Position numbers and translations under genes: made by a program
The notes under the pieces: model-generated
Told to the model about the DNA's origin: nothing
Databases searched by the model: none
Seen by the model: only the letters and a program-made list of their open reading frames with translations
Assembly: GCA_014218235.1 (NCBI GenBank)
Contig: CM024761.1
Location: forward strand, 92,749,648-92,813,647
Reading direction: 5' to 3'
Length of the DNA: 64,000 bases
Source: Colocasia esculenta
Taxonomy: Eukaryota; Streptophyta; Magnoliopsida; Alismatales; Araceae
Shown here: positions 47,074 to 56,920 of the stretch, one piece after another
Position numbering within the stretch: position 1 is the stretch's first letter
How the letters are laid out: each line of letters begins with the position of its first letter

Positions 47074-48561
47074 TCATTGTCCGCCGCCACTCTCTCCAGA
47101 TCCCTCCAGTCTCTCGGGCGGGGGTGGCATGTTACCACCACCCCTACCACTCCTAGCGCTAGTCTCTCCGGCTAAGCGCCTCTCCTCCTCCTCGTTCCTC
47201 CGCCGACTAGAGGAACCGGCCAAAAATTGCCTGACCGAAGCACCACTCGCTCCACTCACTCCGGTCCTGCTCCAGGTCTGACCTATGTCTGTCACTATAC
47301 CCTGAAGCTCCCAGGCCCGGGACTGCTGCACGACCAGCTCGGTGTACAGGCGGGTCAACTCTGCTTGATCTACTGCTGGCCCCTACGTGTGCAGCAGCGC
47401 CAACTCCCTCGTCAGCTCCTCTACCTACATGTGTAGCCGGTCCCTCCTTGCTACTGCCATCTATGTCTGGAGGCGCCACTTGGCAGCCGACGTTGTCACC
47501 GCGTCGACCTGCTCCTGCAACTAGGGTGCCCGTTCAGTGGCGGTCCTCAGCTCGGTCACCTATGGAAAATCAAGTCAGTACCAAGTGTAAACAAAATTCA
47601 GTTCAAATTACTGTCATACTCACTCTCTCTACCAGCTCAGCATGAGCCTCCTCGGCCCTCCTACCCGCATCTGCCAGTCGGTCCTCTAGATCCGACTGGG
47701 AGCCCTCTGCTGCTGTCCTGGATGACGATGCACCGGCCTGTGCCCTCCTCACACTTGCTAGCTCCGCACGCTGCACATACGACACTTGTTAGTTTTTCAA
47801 TCAACTAAAAGAAATTAGTGAGTTACTGTAGTCTGAGTAGGTACTTACCAGCTACTCCACCTCCCTCCGAGCTATCTCCCGGTCCCGCACAGCCGAGTGC
47901 AACAGGGCCCAGAGCAAGGCGATCTCACCAGCCACTTCAATCTGCAATTCATCAAAAATCTGTTACCTCAATCCAATTAGAACAATTCACAAGGTCTGAG
48001 TTTATATTTTTTTACCTGTTGCCTCACACCCCTGTAGACCCTCGCTCCATACTTTAAGGCGAATGCCTACAAGTATATGTCGTCTGAGTCAGCGTCGGAC
48101 CGGACCTGTCGGCCCCTGTGCTCCCAGTCCTCTATCTACTCGTGGGCCTGCTCATGCCAGTCCGTAATGTCGTGGAGTCCCCGGAAGCTCTGGCCTAGCC
48201 TAGGGTCTGACCTCGGCTGGGGAACTCCACCGCACTCTAACGGAGGCCAAGGGACCTCTAAGTCAGATGGAGGTGGAGAGGTAGCATAAGGTTGAGAGCA
48301 TGCACCCACACCGTCCTACCAAAGTAGGGGCATGCCTGCTCCAACAAGGGCTATCCCTCGTTCCCCTCCTCCAGATATGGCTGCCACACCACCTGCACAT
48401 CAAAAGCAAATCAGATCAGTAGCTAAGCATTTAACCCAAATCAATTGAACTTGGAGAGACGGTAGAATACTTACATCTAGCTGAGGGTTGATGTCGAAGG
48501 CATCCTGGACAGACACTAGTTGTTCCTCCAAGGGGTGCGTGTGACGGCACAACACCCAATG
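47074..48561 (-). pseudogene. Element D antisense plant mobile domain gene, 3' exons
   Basis: Homologous to C's gene 13680-16539 and again opposite to the element. Exons by GT-AG borders: 48475-48561 (rest of the exon lies at 60570-60644, split by A), 48015-48392 (378 bp), 47849-47941 (93 bp), 47624-47770 (147 bp) and 47074-47560. The 378, 93 and 147 bp sizes equal those in C. The split exon totals 162 bp against 161 in C. Translated text matches C (VVWQPYL, ALKYG, GEIALL, RRRNEEEE). In-frame TAG codons replace Gln (for example in DDIYL-stop-AFALKYG), so it is dead. Confidence 0.8.
48557..48561. other. Left target-site duplication of A (CAATG)
   Basis: CAATG precedes the LTR start TGTCACGTCCCG and recurs at 60565-60569. 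Confidence 0.92.
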
Positions 48562-51500
48562 TGTCACGTCCCGAGAATTACGCAGCGGATATTATTAATT
48601 AATTCGAGCTGATATTTTGAGACATGAACAGTCGGCAAATAAGCCTCTAGCTAGCACGTACTAAATGTGTATTAACACAACATCATAATAGGGCCCAAAT
48701 GTGAACTCAATTATAAATTGTATTCAAATCTCAACTCTTTGTATTCAAATGGAAACTAGTACACGACTAAGACTCAATAAAAGGGAAAGTACATTTAATC
48801 CTCACTTCCTACTACATTGTACTAACACTCGAAGCAAACTAATATAATTGGACTCATAGTTGGAACGCTCTTCACTCAGACGCATTCCCATCCTCAACTT
48901 GCTCTTCCTCTTGAACGTCATAGTCACCTAGATTGGGTAAAAGTAGGGGATGAGCAAACTAGCCCAGTAGGATTTATATCTCAATGTGCGGGCAATGATA
49001 TAAGTGATTAACATTTTTGAACTAGGTAAGCACGATGAATGATATGCAAGTACGAATAAAACTCGTTAAATCATGATACATGAAAACAAGCAAGATGGAG
49101 TGAACAAGATAGAACATGATTTTGAACAAGATGACAAGAAGGAACTAGCAATAGATCACTTTGTACAAGCACGCAAGATATCATGTAAATTGCAATAAAT
49201 GCACGACGGCCATATCACGCAAGCAAGCAAGCAGGAATGTACGAGCATGATCAAGTAACACTAATCCGGCACGTAGACGCTAATGTACACCAAGGAAAGA
49301 TCCACCAAGAGTGCACACAGGTCACGTGTATGTGGTTATGTATCTAACATTCAACAAGCAAGAAAGTACTCCCAGCGCAGATGCAACGCCAGTAATCATT
49401 ATACCCCATGGTTAACAGTATATTTATGACTCGCCGTCATTGGGGCTAGACTGGAGCCCTTGGACACACGCCGTGCCTTGTCAGCAATCTCATGAAACAT
49501 TTTTAAATGTAGATACCCACAGTCATTAATAATGGCCAGTGAGAGTTTCAATAAGTAAGCATATGTAATGTCATGTTCATGATGATGATGGGAACAAGTA
49601 ATAAGTAATTGAACATGATTTCATGATGACAATGGTCAAGAGATAAATTCGACAGCATAACGGTACAATTTGTACTTTGGTTAAATCTTTCCATTAATGG
49701 CTTTGGTCTAGATTGTAAATCCCACTCACGAGAACAAGAAGAGAAAGGAAGTGCACGCTATCTCCAGGGAACTTCAATGGTACAACCAACTCATCGGCCA
49801 TGTGGGAATCCATGGTCAGAGGAGATTTACGGAGGCCTTGGTGAAAAGGTCGCTAGTCTACGGATTCGGAATGACCGGTAGAGAGTTTCCAATTTCCCAA
49901 GAAAGGGCTACCTAACAGTGCTAGTGTGTAGTGCGGTACGCGTGTCTCAATTCTCAAACCATCGGTCTCAAACTCGCAGGAAGCACTTGACAATATAACA
50001 TGGAATAATACTATGCACTTTAACTCATCATGGTTTGCCAGATTTTATGATAACTCTTATCATTTAAACATGGTAGAATAGTAGGAAGATTTATCATAAG
50101 TAGCACGAATGGATCATAACATTTAAGGAGCACTTAGAATAGCCTTCATGTAATTAAAGCTTTTAAATGGGTTAATCACTTTTAAGCCATTAAATAATAA
50201 TCATGTAATCATCAAACCCAAGACATGCAACTTTCACAATAAACATCACGTTTAAACAGATCTAGGGTAAATGTGGTAAAATTTGCAAGAAAACACAAGG
50301 TTCCGGTAAAAATCCTGAGATCGCGACATGGGCATATAAGGATGGCGACAGGCTGTATCAGGTCGCGACAGGTGCTTAAGAGGAAGGCGACAGGGTGTTG
50401 TAAGGCCCGGGGTCAGGTCGCGATAGGCACCAATAAGGAAGGCGACATGGGTCTGTCAGGCCCGGGTTAGGTCGCGACAGACCCCTGTAAGGGTTGCGAC
50501 GAGTCGGGACCAGAAGGCGACAGAGTGTTGTGAAGAAGGCGACTTGTCGGTCAGATCAAGCAGCCATATATAGCGACGTAGTACACGTCGCATTCAGTAG
50601 GTGACAATTGGGCTGTCGCAATAAGACCTCTGAAAGCGACATATCGGGTCGTCGCTTTCACAGGATCCGTGCCTGACCCTGTCAGAGCAAGGACAGTGCC
50701 TTAGATTGCGGACCAGTCTTTCCTTCTTTTGACACAGGGTTGTTCTAAAATAGAGAACAAACTGTACCGTGCATGAAAAATAACGAAACCAGTTTTAAAA
50801 CAACCTAGAAATAAAGGGTACTTCCAGTAAATCGGAATTGGAAAATAAGGCTGGTTTCGATAGGCTTTGATCAAGTTGAACACAAGGTCAGACCTAGTGT
50901 AACCTGAAGACGTAGTTTCACGCATCAACCCCCTTAATGTGCTTATAACTCTCTAACTAGTGAGATTTAGACAAAACGTTCAACATGAAACTTGAAGAGG
51001 GTAACTAGTAGCATAACTTTCATGTTATGAGTTTACTATAATTCGGTGTTGAATCACATGCAACATATGAAGAACAGGAAAAGCCCTAACAGTGCACGAC
51101 TTTGGCAAAACGCTTATAATTCAAATTCTACTAAATGAAATTCGATGAAACCAGTGGGAAAAGAAAGTTAACTTGATGCTCTACACATTGGTATAGAATA
51201 TGTTAAGGTTTGGCCCGAGAAAACCTACCTTTTGGGTTGATGAAGTATCGTTCTTCAGAAAACCAGTGTTCAGACCACCCGGAGGAGAACGCTTAATACT
51301 CCATGTACACTGCATGGAATTTGGGCATTTCACTTGGGTTAGGAAGTAGACTCGACCCTCTTTCCAGGGGTATAAGCCTTGCATGATGGGATTTAGGTTT
51401 GGCCTACCTTTGATCGGCTTCAAGAAGACCGTTGTGCAGGTCGTAGCAGACGAACGGAGAAGAAAGATGAGCTTGGTATGCTTGATCTCCTACTCTCCAG

Positions 51501-52208
51501 CCACCAAGAGCTCCTCCACACGACCCCAGCAAGTTCTAAAACTCTTACCTTGGGTTTGGTGAAGAGTATTTAAGTAACCCTGGTGTTTAGGAGTCCTATT
51601 GTAACTAGGAAAGAAAGGTTTCGGGATTGGCATGTTGGTTTCATATTTTTGATGATTTCTTCCTCCATTAGAGAGTCTTGTCCATCAAGAAAATTCCATG
51701 GATGGGTAGGCACGAATTTGGGTTTCTAAAAGTGCATGATTGCATCCCAATTAAACCCTAATTGCCTCTTTTTAATTTCAGCTTATTTATGGTTACAAAT
51801 TTCCATATATTTTCTTGCTTCATTTGAGTTTTGGGCCATATGTGGTACATTGGCCCAATTAAGATTTTGGGTCATTAATATGTAATGTTGGAAGTCTCTC
51901 CAACACATTTATTTAATTTTTGGTTGCGTCGTATTTCCATGTTAACGGTTTTCCGACTTGTTTCCTAATTCGGATAATTGGTCACCGTGTGATGTTCACT
52001 CAGTTAATCAGATTTTTCATCACACGAATTCCTTCGTGGAACCCTTAAGAATAATGTGTGGGGTTGATTTCCCATTTTTACAGATTTTTCCTATGTGATT
52101 TAGCACATACGATAATGATTCGTATGATTTAAATGTTTTGATATTATGGAAATTATTTATTTCCATTTATTTGAATTTTTATATAGTTAAAATTTTCGGG
52201 GTGCTACA
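48562..52208 (-). repeat. Element A 3' LTR
   Basis: On the plus strand runs from TGTCACGTCCCGAG to GGGGTGCTACA. Contains a GCGAC-type module at about 50328-50655 with a loose 30-40 bp rhythm (GGCGACAGG, GGTCGCGACAGG). No gene is seen in these 3.6 kb. Confidence 0.93.
50328..50655. repeat. GTCGCGAC-type module in LTR A
   Basis: About fifteen GTCGCGAC, GGCGACA or TCGCGAC motifs in 330 bp. The 5' LTR copy is at about 58678-59010. Confidence 0.7.
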
Positions 52209-52470
52209 CCCTCCCCCACATAAGAGAATTTTGTCCCCAAATTCATGTATAGAAAATTATTGTGCAAGCGAGGTGTACTTATGAATAGCTCCGGGTATTT
52301 TTTGCGCATTGCTTCCTCGGTTTCCCATGTGTCGTCCTCATCTATACGTTGATTCCATCTAACCCTTACTAGTGGAATAACCTTGTTCCTTAGTTGATGC
52401 AGTTCCCGGTCCACGATCTTAACTGGCTTCTCTTGATAGGTTCCGTCTTTGTTAAATCCAGAAGCTCATA
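52187..52470 (-). CDS. pol: Element A chromodomain segment (C terminus of pol)
   Basis: After a frameshift near 52450 the sequence reads KIVDRELHQLRNK, LVRVRWNQRIDEDDTWETE and MRKKYPELF, the short chromodomain of Tekay/Del elements. These target integration to marked chromatin. The frame lacks B's stop and runs into the 3' LTR. Confidence 0.8.
52209..52219 (-). other. Polypurine tract of A
   Basis: GTGGGGGAGGG on the minus strand, directly before the 3' LTR, as in B. Confidence 0.9.
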
Positions 52471-53652
52471 TTCTATGACATGCCATGGATCTCGTACATA
52501 CTTTTTCATCATGGATATGTGGAACACATTGTGTATTCCATCCATTTGTGTTGGTAAAGCGAGACGATATGCCACCTCACCGACTCTTTCAAGGATTTCG
52601 AAAGGCCCGACAAACCTTGGTGACAACTTGCCTTTAATGCCAAAATGTCTGATCCCACGGCCTGGAGACACTTTCAAGAATACATGTTCACCCACCTGAA
52701 ACTCGAGGTGTCTTCTTTTATTATCTGCATATGCCTTTTGTCTTTGTTGCGCCACCGTCATTCTTTCTCTAATAAGCTTTACCTTCTCTGTGGTATCCCT
52801 TATCATTTCTGGTCCTAGCATTTGTTTTTCGCCAACTTCATACCAACATATCGGAGATCGGCAACTTCTGCCATAAAGTGCTTCAAACGGTGCCATCTGA
52901 ATGCTAGCTTGATAGCTATTGTTGTAGGCGAACTCCACCAGAGGTAAGTGTTCATGCCAGCTACCTCCAAAATCTAGGACACATGCTCTAGGCATATCTT
53001 CAATCACCTGGTTGGTTCTCTCCGTCTGTCCATATATTTGTGGATGGAAAGCCGTGCTAAAGTTTAGTTTAGATCCCAACGAGTAGTGCAGTCCTTTCCA
53101 AAAGTGGGATGTAAACCTAGGGTCTCTATCAGACACGATAGACACCGGTATTCCGTGCAATCTGACTATTTCCTTCACATACAATGCAGCCAGAACATCT
53201 ACTGACCACTTATTCTTCACTGGCAAGAAGTGAGCTGACTTGGTTAAGCGGTCGACTACAACCCAGATACCATCGAATCCACCTCTAGATTTAGGTAGTC
53301 CGAAAATAAAGTCCATCCCTATTCCTTCCCATTTCCATGCCGAGATTTCTAGGGGTTTCAGTTTACCTGCGGGTCGCAAGTGTTCAGCCTTGACCTTTTG
53401 ACATGTTAAGCATCGAGCGACATATCCCGCCACCTCTCTCTTCATATTTGGCCACCAGAAGCTTCTTTTCAAATCTTGATACATTTTGGTAGTTCCAGGA
53501 TGAATAGTATATCTGGTCTTGTGAGCCTCGTCCATAATCATTTTCTTTGTCTCTGCATGGTCGGGTACACAGACTCGATCCCGGAACAATAGCCTTCCAT
53601 CTTCAGTTAATGAGAAATCCGACCTCTGGTCTAGATTAGCTTTAATCTCCAC
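52390..53652 (-). CDS. pol: Element A integrase
   Basis: Open for 420 codons. Zinc-binding residues are H44, H51, C81 and C84. The catalytic triad is D114 (MDFIFGLP), D175 (SDRDPRF) and E211 (GQTERTN). The C-terminal domain includes GKLSPRFVGPFEILERVGEV and HNVFHISMMKKYV. The motif before the Glu reads FHPQIYGQTERT where FHPQTDGQ is usual. A frameshift at the end separates the chromodomain, and another joins it to RNase H near 53640. Confidence 0.93.
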   Translation of the reverse strand: MEIKANLDQRSDFSLTEDGRLLFRDRVCVPDHAETKKMIMDEAHKTRYTIHPGTTKMYQDLKRSFWWPNMKREVAGYVARCLTCQKVKAEHLRPAGKLKPLEISAWKWEGIGMDFIFGLPKSRGGFDGIWVVVDRLTKSAHFLPVKNKWSVDVLAALYVKEIVRLHGIPVSIVSDRDPRFTSHFWKGLHYSLGSKLNFSTAFHPQIYGQTERTNQVIEDMPRACVLDFGGSWHEHLPLVEFAYNNSYQASIQMAPFEALYGRSCRSPICWYEVGEKQMLGPEMIRDTTEKVKLIRERMTVAQQRQKAYADNKRRHLEFQVGEHVFLKVSPGRGIRHFGIKGKLSPRFVGPFEILERVGEVAYRLALPTQMDGIHNVFHISMMKKYVRDPWHVIEYELLDLTKTEPIKRSQLRSWTGNCIN

Positions 53653-54911
53653 AAGTACAGGTCATTGTCTTGGAGTGTTGTGATGTCCTCCAGTAGTGTA
53701 GGTTGTGCCCTAATACTAGCAACAAGGCATCCCTTCTCTTTGAGGTCAGCATCAATATTTAACTTGGCGAAGTCCTCTAATAACTTCCATTCGTCCACCA
53801 TTAAACTTGACAATGTGATCATTGGCTTCCTACTCAGAGCATCTGCCACAACATTTGCTTTTCCTGGATGATATTGGATCGTGAAGTCGAAGTCTTTGAG
53901 ATACTCCAACCACCTCCGCTGTCTCATATTCAAGTCCTGCTGAGAAAACAGATACTTCAAGCTTTTATGGTCAGAAAACACAATGAATTTCTCACCATAT
54001 AGATAATGACGCCATATCTTCAAGGCGAAGACTACAGCTGCTAGCTCCAGATCGTGTACAGGGTAATTGTCCTCGTGCTTCTTTAATTGTCTGGACGCGT
54101 AGCATATAACTTGCCCATTCTGCATCAGCACACAGCCAAGGTCGATTCCGGATGCATCGGTGTATACATCAAAACTACCCCCAGCAACTGGCAGTGTCAG
54201 TACCGGTGCTGAGGTAAGGTGTTCTTTCAATGCCCTGAAACTTTCTTCACATTCATCGGTCCATGCAAATGGATTCTCTTTCCTGGTAAGCCTGGTCAAT
54301 GGTACAGCTATCTTTGAGAAATCCTTAATGAAGCGACGATAATAACCGGCTAACCCCAGAAAGCTTCTAATCTCCGACACAGTTGTCGGCCTTTCCCAAT
54401 TCTTTACTGCCTCCACCTTAGATGGATCTACAGAGATTCCCTCCTTGGATATGATGTGACCAAGGAAAGATACTTCCTCCATCCAGAATTCACACTTACT
54501 AAGTTTAGCATAGAGTTGGTTATCTCTAAGCACTTGCAGAGCAACCTTCAAGTGTTCCTCATGTTCTTCTTTGGACTTGGAGTAAATATAGATGTCATCA
54601 ATGAACACCACTGTGAACTGGTCCAAGTAGGGCCTATAAATACTATTCATAATTTGCATGAAAGCCGCTGGAGCATTGGTTAATCCGAACGGCATAACCA
54701 CGAACTCATAGTGACCATACCTACTCCGGAATGCGGACTTGTGAATGTCCTCTTCCTTTATTCTTAGTTGATGGTAGCCAGATCTTAGATCTATCTTAGA
54801 GAAATATTGTGCGCCAGAGATCTGATCAAACAGTTCATCGATGCGGGGCAGTGGATACTTGTTCTTTATTGTCAACTGGTTCAACTGACGGTAGTCAATG
54901 CAAAGCCTCAT
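53631..54911 (-). CDS. pol: Element A reverse transcriptase and RNase H
   Basis: Open for 426 codons. RT motifs: RLCIDYRQLNQLT, KIDLRSGYHQL, FVVMPFGLTNAPAAF and the catalytic FIDD at 103-106. RNase H follows with intact acidic motifs (VYTDASGIDLGCVL, HDLELAAVVFAL, FSDHKSLKYLF, VVADALSRK). There is only one RNase H, unlike the Tat elements. It overlaps the gag-protease frame by 4 bases in another frame. Confidence 0.94.
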   Translation of the reverse strand: MRLCIDYRQLNQLTIKNKYPLPRIDELFDQISGAQYFSKIDLRSGYHQLRIKEEDIHKSAFRSRYGHYEFVVMPFGLTNAPAAFMQIMNSIYRPYLDQFTVVFIDDIYIYSKSKEEHEEHLKVALQVLRDNQLYAKLSKCEFWMEEVSFLGHIISKEGISVDPSKVEAVKNWERPTTVSEIRSFLGLAGYYRRFIKDFSKIAVPLTRLTRKENPFAWTDECEESFRALKEHLTSAPVLTLPVAGGSFDVYTDASGIDLGCVLMQNGQVICYASRQLKKHEDNYPVHDLELAAVVFALKIWRHYLYGEKFIVFSDHKSLKYLFSQQDLNMRQRRWLEYLKDFDFTIQYHPGKANVVADALSRKPMITLSSLMVDEWKLLEDFAKLNIDADLKEKGCLVASIRAQPTLLEDITTLQDNDLYLWRLKLI

Positions 54912-56155
54912 TGATCCGTCCTTCTTCCTGACGAATAGTACTGGCGCTCCCCACGGGAAGTGCTAGGCCTGATAAAACCTTGATCTAGTAATTCTTGGAT
55001 CTGTCTCTTTAGCTCTTGTAATTCAACAGGAGACATGCGGTATGGGGCTTTTGAAACAGGGGCTGCCCCAGGGAGTAACTCAATGGTGAAGTTTACCTCC
55101 CGCTCAGGTGGTATACCAGGTAATTCCTCTGGAAATACATTAGGATAGTCCCTGGCTATTGGAATGCCCTCTAGGGTCAGTTTCTTCTTTTCAGTTGCCA
55201 GGACGGAAACTAGGAAAGCATCACAACCCTGGTTGATCAGCTTAGAAGCCTTCAAGGAGGATATCAAGATAGGGTGTTTATGATAACGGGTGCCAAGTAG
55301 TGATAGAGTTGGAAGGTTTGGAATTTTAAAAGTGACCCTCCTATGGCGACAGTTTACATCGGCATCATATTCAATTAGCCAATCGACACCCAGGATGGCA
55401 TCATAACCTTTCATGTCTAAACAGATAAGGTCGGTAGGGAGATTGTGTCCTCCAATTATAGTTTCACATTTCGGCAAGTAGTGAGTGAGTTCAGATTCTG
55501 AGCCTAGTGGAGAGGATACAGTGATCTTGGATTTCAAGGGTACAGGTTTGATAGGTAGAGTTGCAGCAAAAGTGGTGGAAATAAATGAATAAGCAGCTCC
55601 AGTATCAATAAGCACAAATGCAGGTTGAGAGTGTATGGAAATGGTACCTTCCACCATACCCCCTTCCTCGGGTAGGTCAGCTTCTATGACAGCATTAAGG
55701 CGTCCCTGACGCCATGGTACATTCTGGGCTCTCCCGGGCTGGTCTTTTTGCATAGGACAATCTGGAATACGGTGGTCACGACCACCACATCTCAAGCATG
55801 CCCCGAGCTTCTTCCAGCATTCCTCAGCTCGGTGTCCTGGTTTATCACAGAACTTGCAGTTTTCAGACAACTGCCTACCTTCCACTTTGACTCTTTTATC
55901 TCCCGCAGCATCTCTTCCAGAAATTGGCCTCTTGTTGTTGCTGTTAAAATTGTTATTGTTGCTACGAAATGTTGAAACAGTATTGGGTGCTCCCTTCTTG
56001 ACAAAGACCGGCTTGGAGTTGTCCTTGCCCCTCATACCTTCCACCTTCGCCATGGTGTCTTCTACCAACTGAGCTCTTTGGACCATGGACCATCTCGGTG
56101 TAAGTTTGAATATTATGTGGTCCGAGCCTTTCAATGAACATGGGCCTGAGCCCAT
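54908..56155 (-). CDS. gag-pro: Element A nucleocapsid, protease and start of RT
   Basis: Gag continues here from the frame upstream near VQRAQLVEDTMAKVEG (about residue 25). Two CCHC zinc knuckles lie at C100-C113 (CKFCDKPGHRAEEC) and C120-C133 (CLRCGGRDHRIPDC). The protease active site is DTGA at 184-187, with ILGVDWL later. The RT N terminus (PYRMSPVELQELKRQIQELL) ends in a shifted tail (GERQYYSSG), locating a frameshift near 54960. Confidence 0.92.
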   Translation of the reverse strand: MGSGPCSLKGSDHIIFKLTPRWSMVQRAQLVEDTMAKVEGMRGKDNSKPVFVKKGAPNTVSTFRSNNNNFNSNNKRPISGRDAAGDKRVKVEGRQLSENCKFCDKPGHRAEECWKKLGACLRCGGRDHRIPDCPMQKDQPGRAQNVPWRQGRLNAVIEADLPEEGGMVEGTISIHSQPAFVLIDTGAAYSFISTTFAATLPIKPVPLKSKITVSSPLGSESELTHYLPKCETIIGGHNLPTDLICLDMKGYDAILGVDWLIEYDADVNCRHRRVTFKIPNLPTLSLLGTRYHKHPILISSLKASKLINQGCDAFLVSVLATEKKKLTLEGIPIARDYPNVFPEELPGIPPEREVNFTIELLPGAAPVSKAPYRMSPVELQELKRQIQELLDQGFIRPSTSRGERQYYSSGRRTDQ

Positions 56156-56684
56156 CCATGAAACGGTTAGCCTTCAGCCTTTCAGTTCCAACCAGATGTG
56201 GGGCATACACGGCAAGCCGTGCGAACTGAGCCTCATACTCAGCCACAGACATTCCCTTCTGTTTTAGCGCGGCAAACTCCGCTGCCTTCTTCTCCTTGAC
56301 TCTCTCAGAGAAATACTTTCTCTGGAATATCTCCAGAAATTCAGCCCACTCCAGTTCAACTATATTAGGCAGGTGGGCCGATGTGGCCTTCCACCATGCT
56401 CGTGCATCCTTAGTAAATTGAAAAGTGGCCAGTACCACTTTCTCCCTGTTAGTACATTGCATTACTTGGAAGATCCTTTCTATTTCTTCCTGCAAGTTTT
56501 CTACTTCATTTGGGTCAGGGGATCTAGAGAAACGAGGAGGGTTTAAACTCCTAAAATTGCGGTGCAGGTCACCGGCTCCATTCCTTGCAGCTCCAGCTTG
56601 ATTTCCAGCCTGAACTACATTTTGTAGTGCTTGGGTCAGTCCAGCCACGGTTTCTTGCATAACTTGCCACTGATTACGAGCCAT
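55962..56684 (-). CDS. gag: Element A gag
   Basis: Start at 56684 (MARNQWQVMQETVAGL), a few codons inside a longer frame. Contains the retrotransposon gag capsid region (NLQEEIERIFQVMQC, ARAWWKAT, FLEIFQRKYFSE, YEAQFARLAVYAPHLV, FMDGLRPMF). The frame is lost after TYTEMV near 56085 and continues in the next entry's frame. Confidence 0.9.
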   Translation of the reverse strand: MARNQWQVMQETVAGLTQALQNVVQAGNQAGAARNGAGDLHRNFRSLNPPRFSRSPDPNEVENLQEEIERIFQVMQCTNREKVVLATFQFTKDARAWWKATSAHLPNIVELEWAEFLEIFQRKYFSERVKEKKAAEFAALKQKGMSVAEYEAQFARLAVYAPHLVGTERLKANRFMDGLRPMFIERLGPHNIQTYTEMVHGPKSSVGRRHHGEGGRYEGQGQLQAGLCQEGSTQYCFNIS

Positions 56685-56901
56685 TGCGGTTGAACGCAAG
56701 AGTTATGAGGTTCCTGAGAAAAGGATGGAAACCAATTAATGTCTCTAGATACATTATAAGAGTCAATGGGTAGGAGTGTTCAATTCATTCTATCATATTC
56801 CCAGTCTCTACCCATTCTCACCAGGCACTGTATTTAATTTCCATGACCTAGGTTCCATAGGTATCTCCTATTCCTGAGACATATCCTATTTGGTATTCCT
56901 A

Positions 56902-56914
56902 GGCTCTGATACCA
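56902..56914 (-). other. Primer binding site of A (initiator Met tRNA)
   Basis: On the minus strand TGGTATCAGAGCC, the standard plant initiator-Met primer site, starts seven bases inside the 5' LTR border. Confidence 0.93.
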
Positions 56915-56920
56915 CTAAAC

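Noticed and set aside
56902..56914. tRNA gene suggested by TGGTATCAGAGCC
   Set aside because: It is the primer binding site of A; no tRNA body flanks it.
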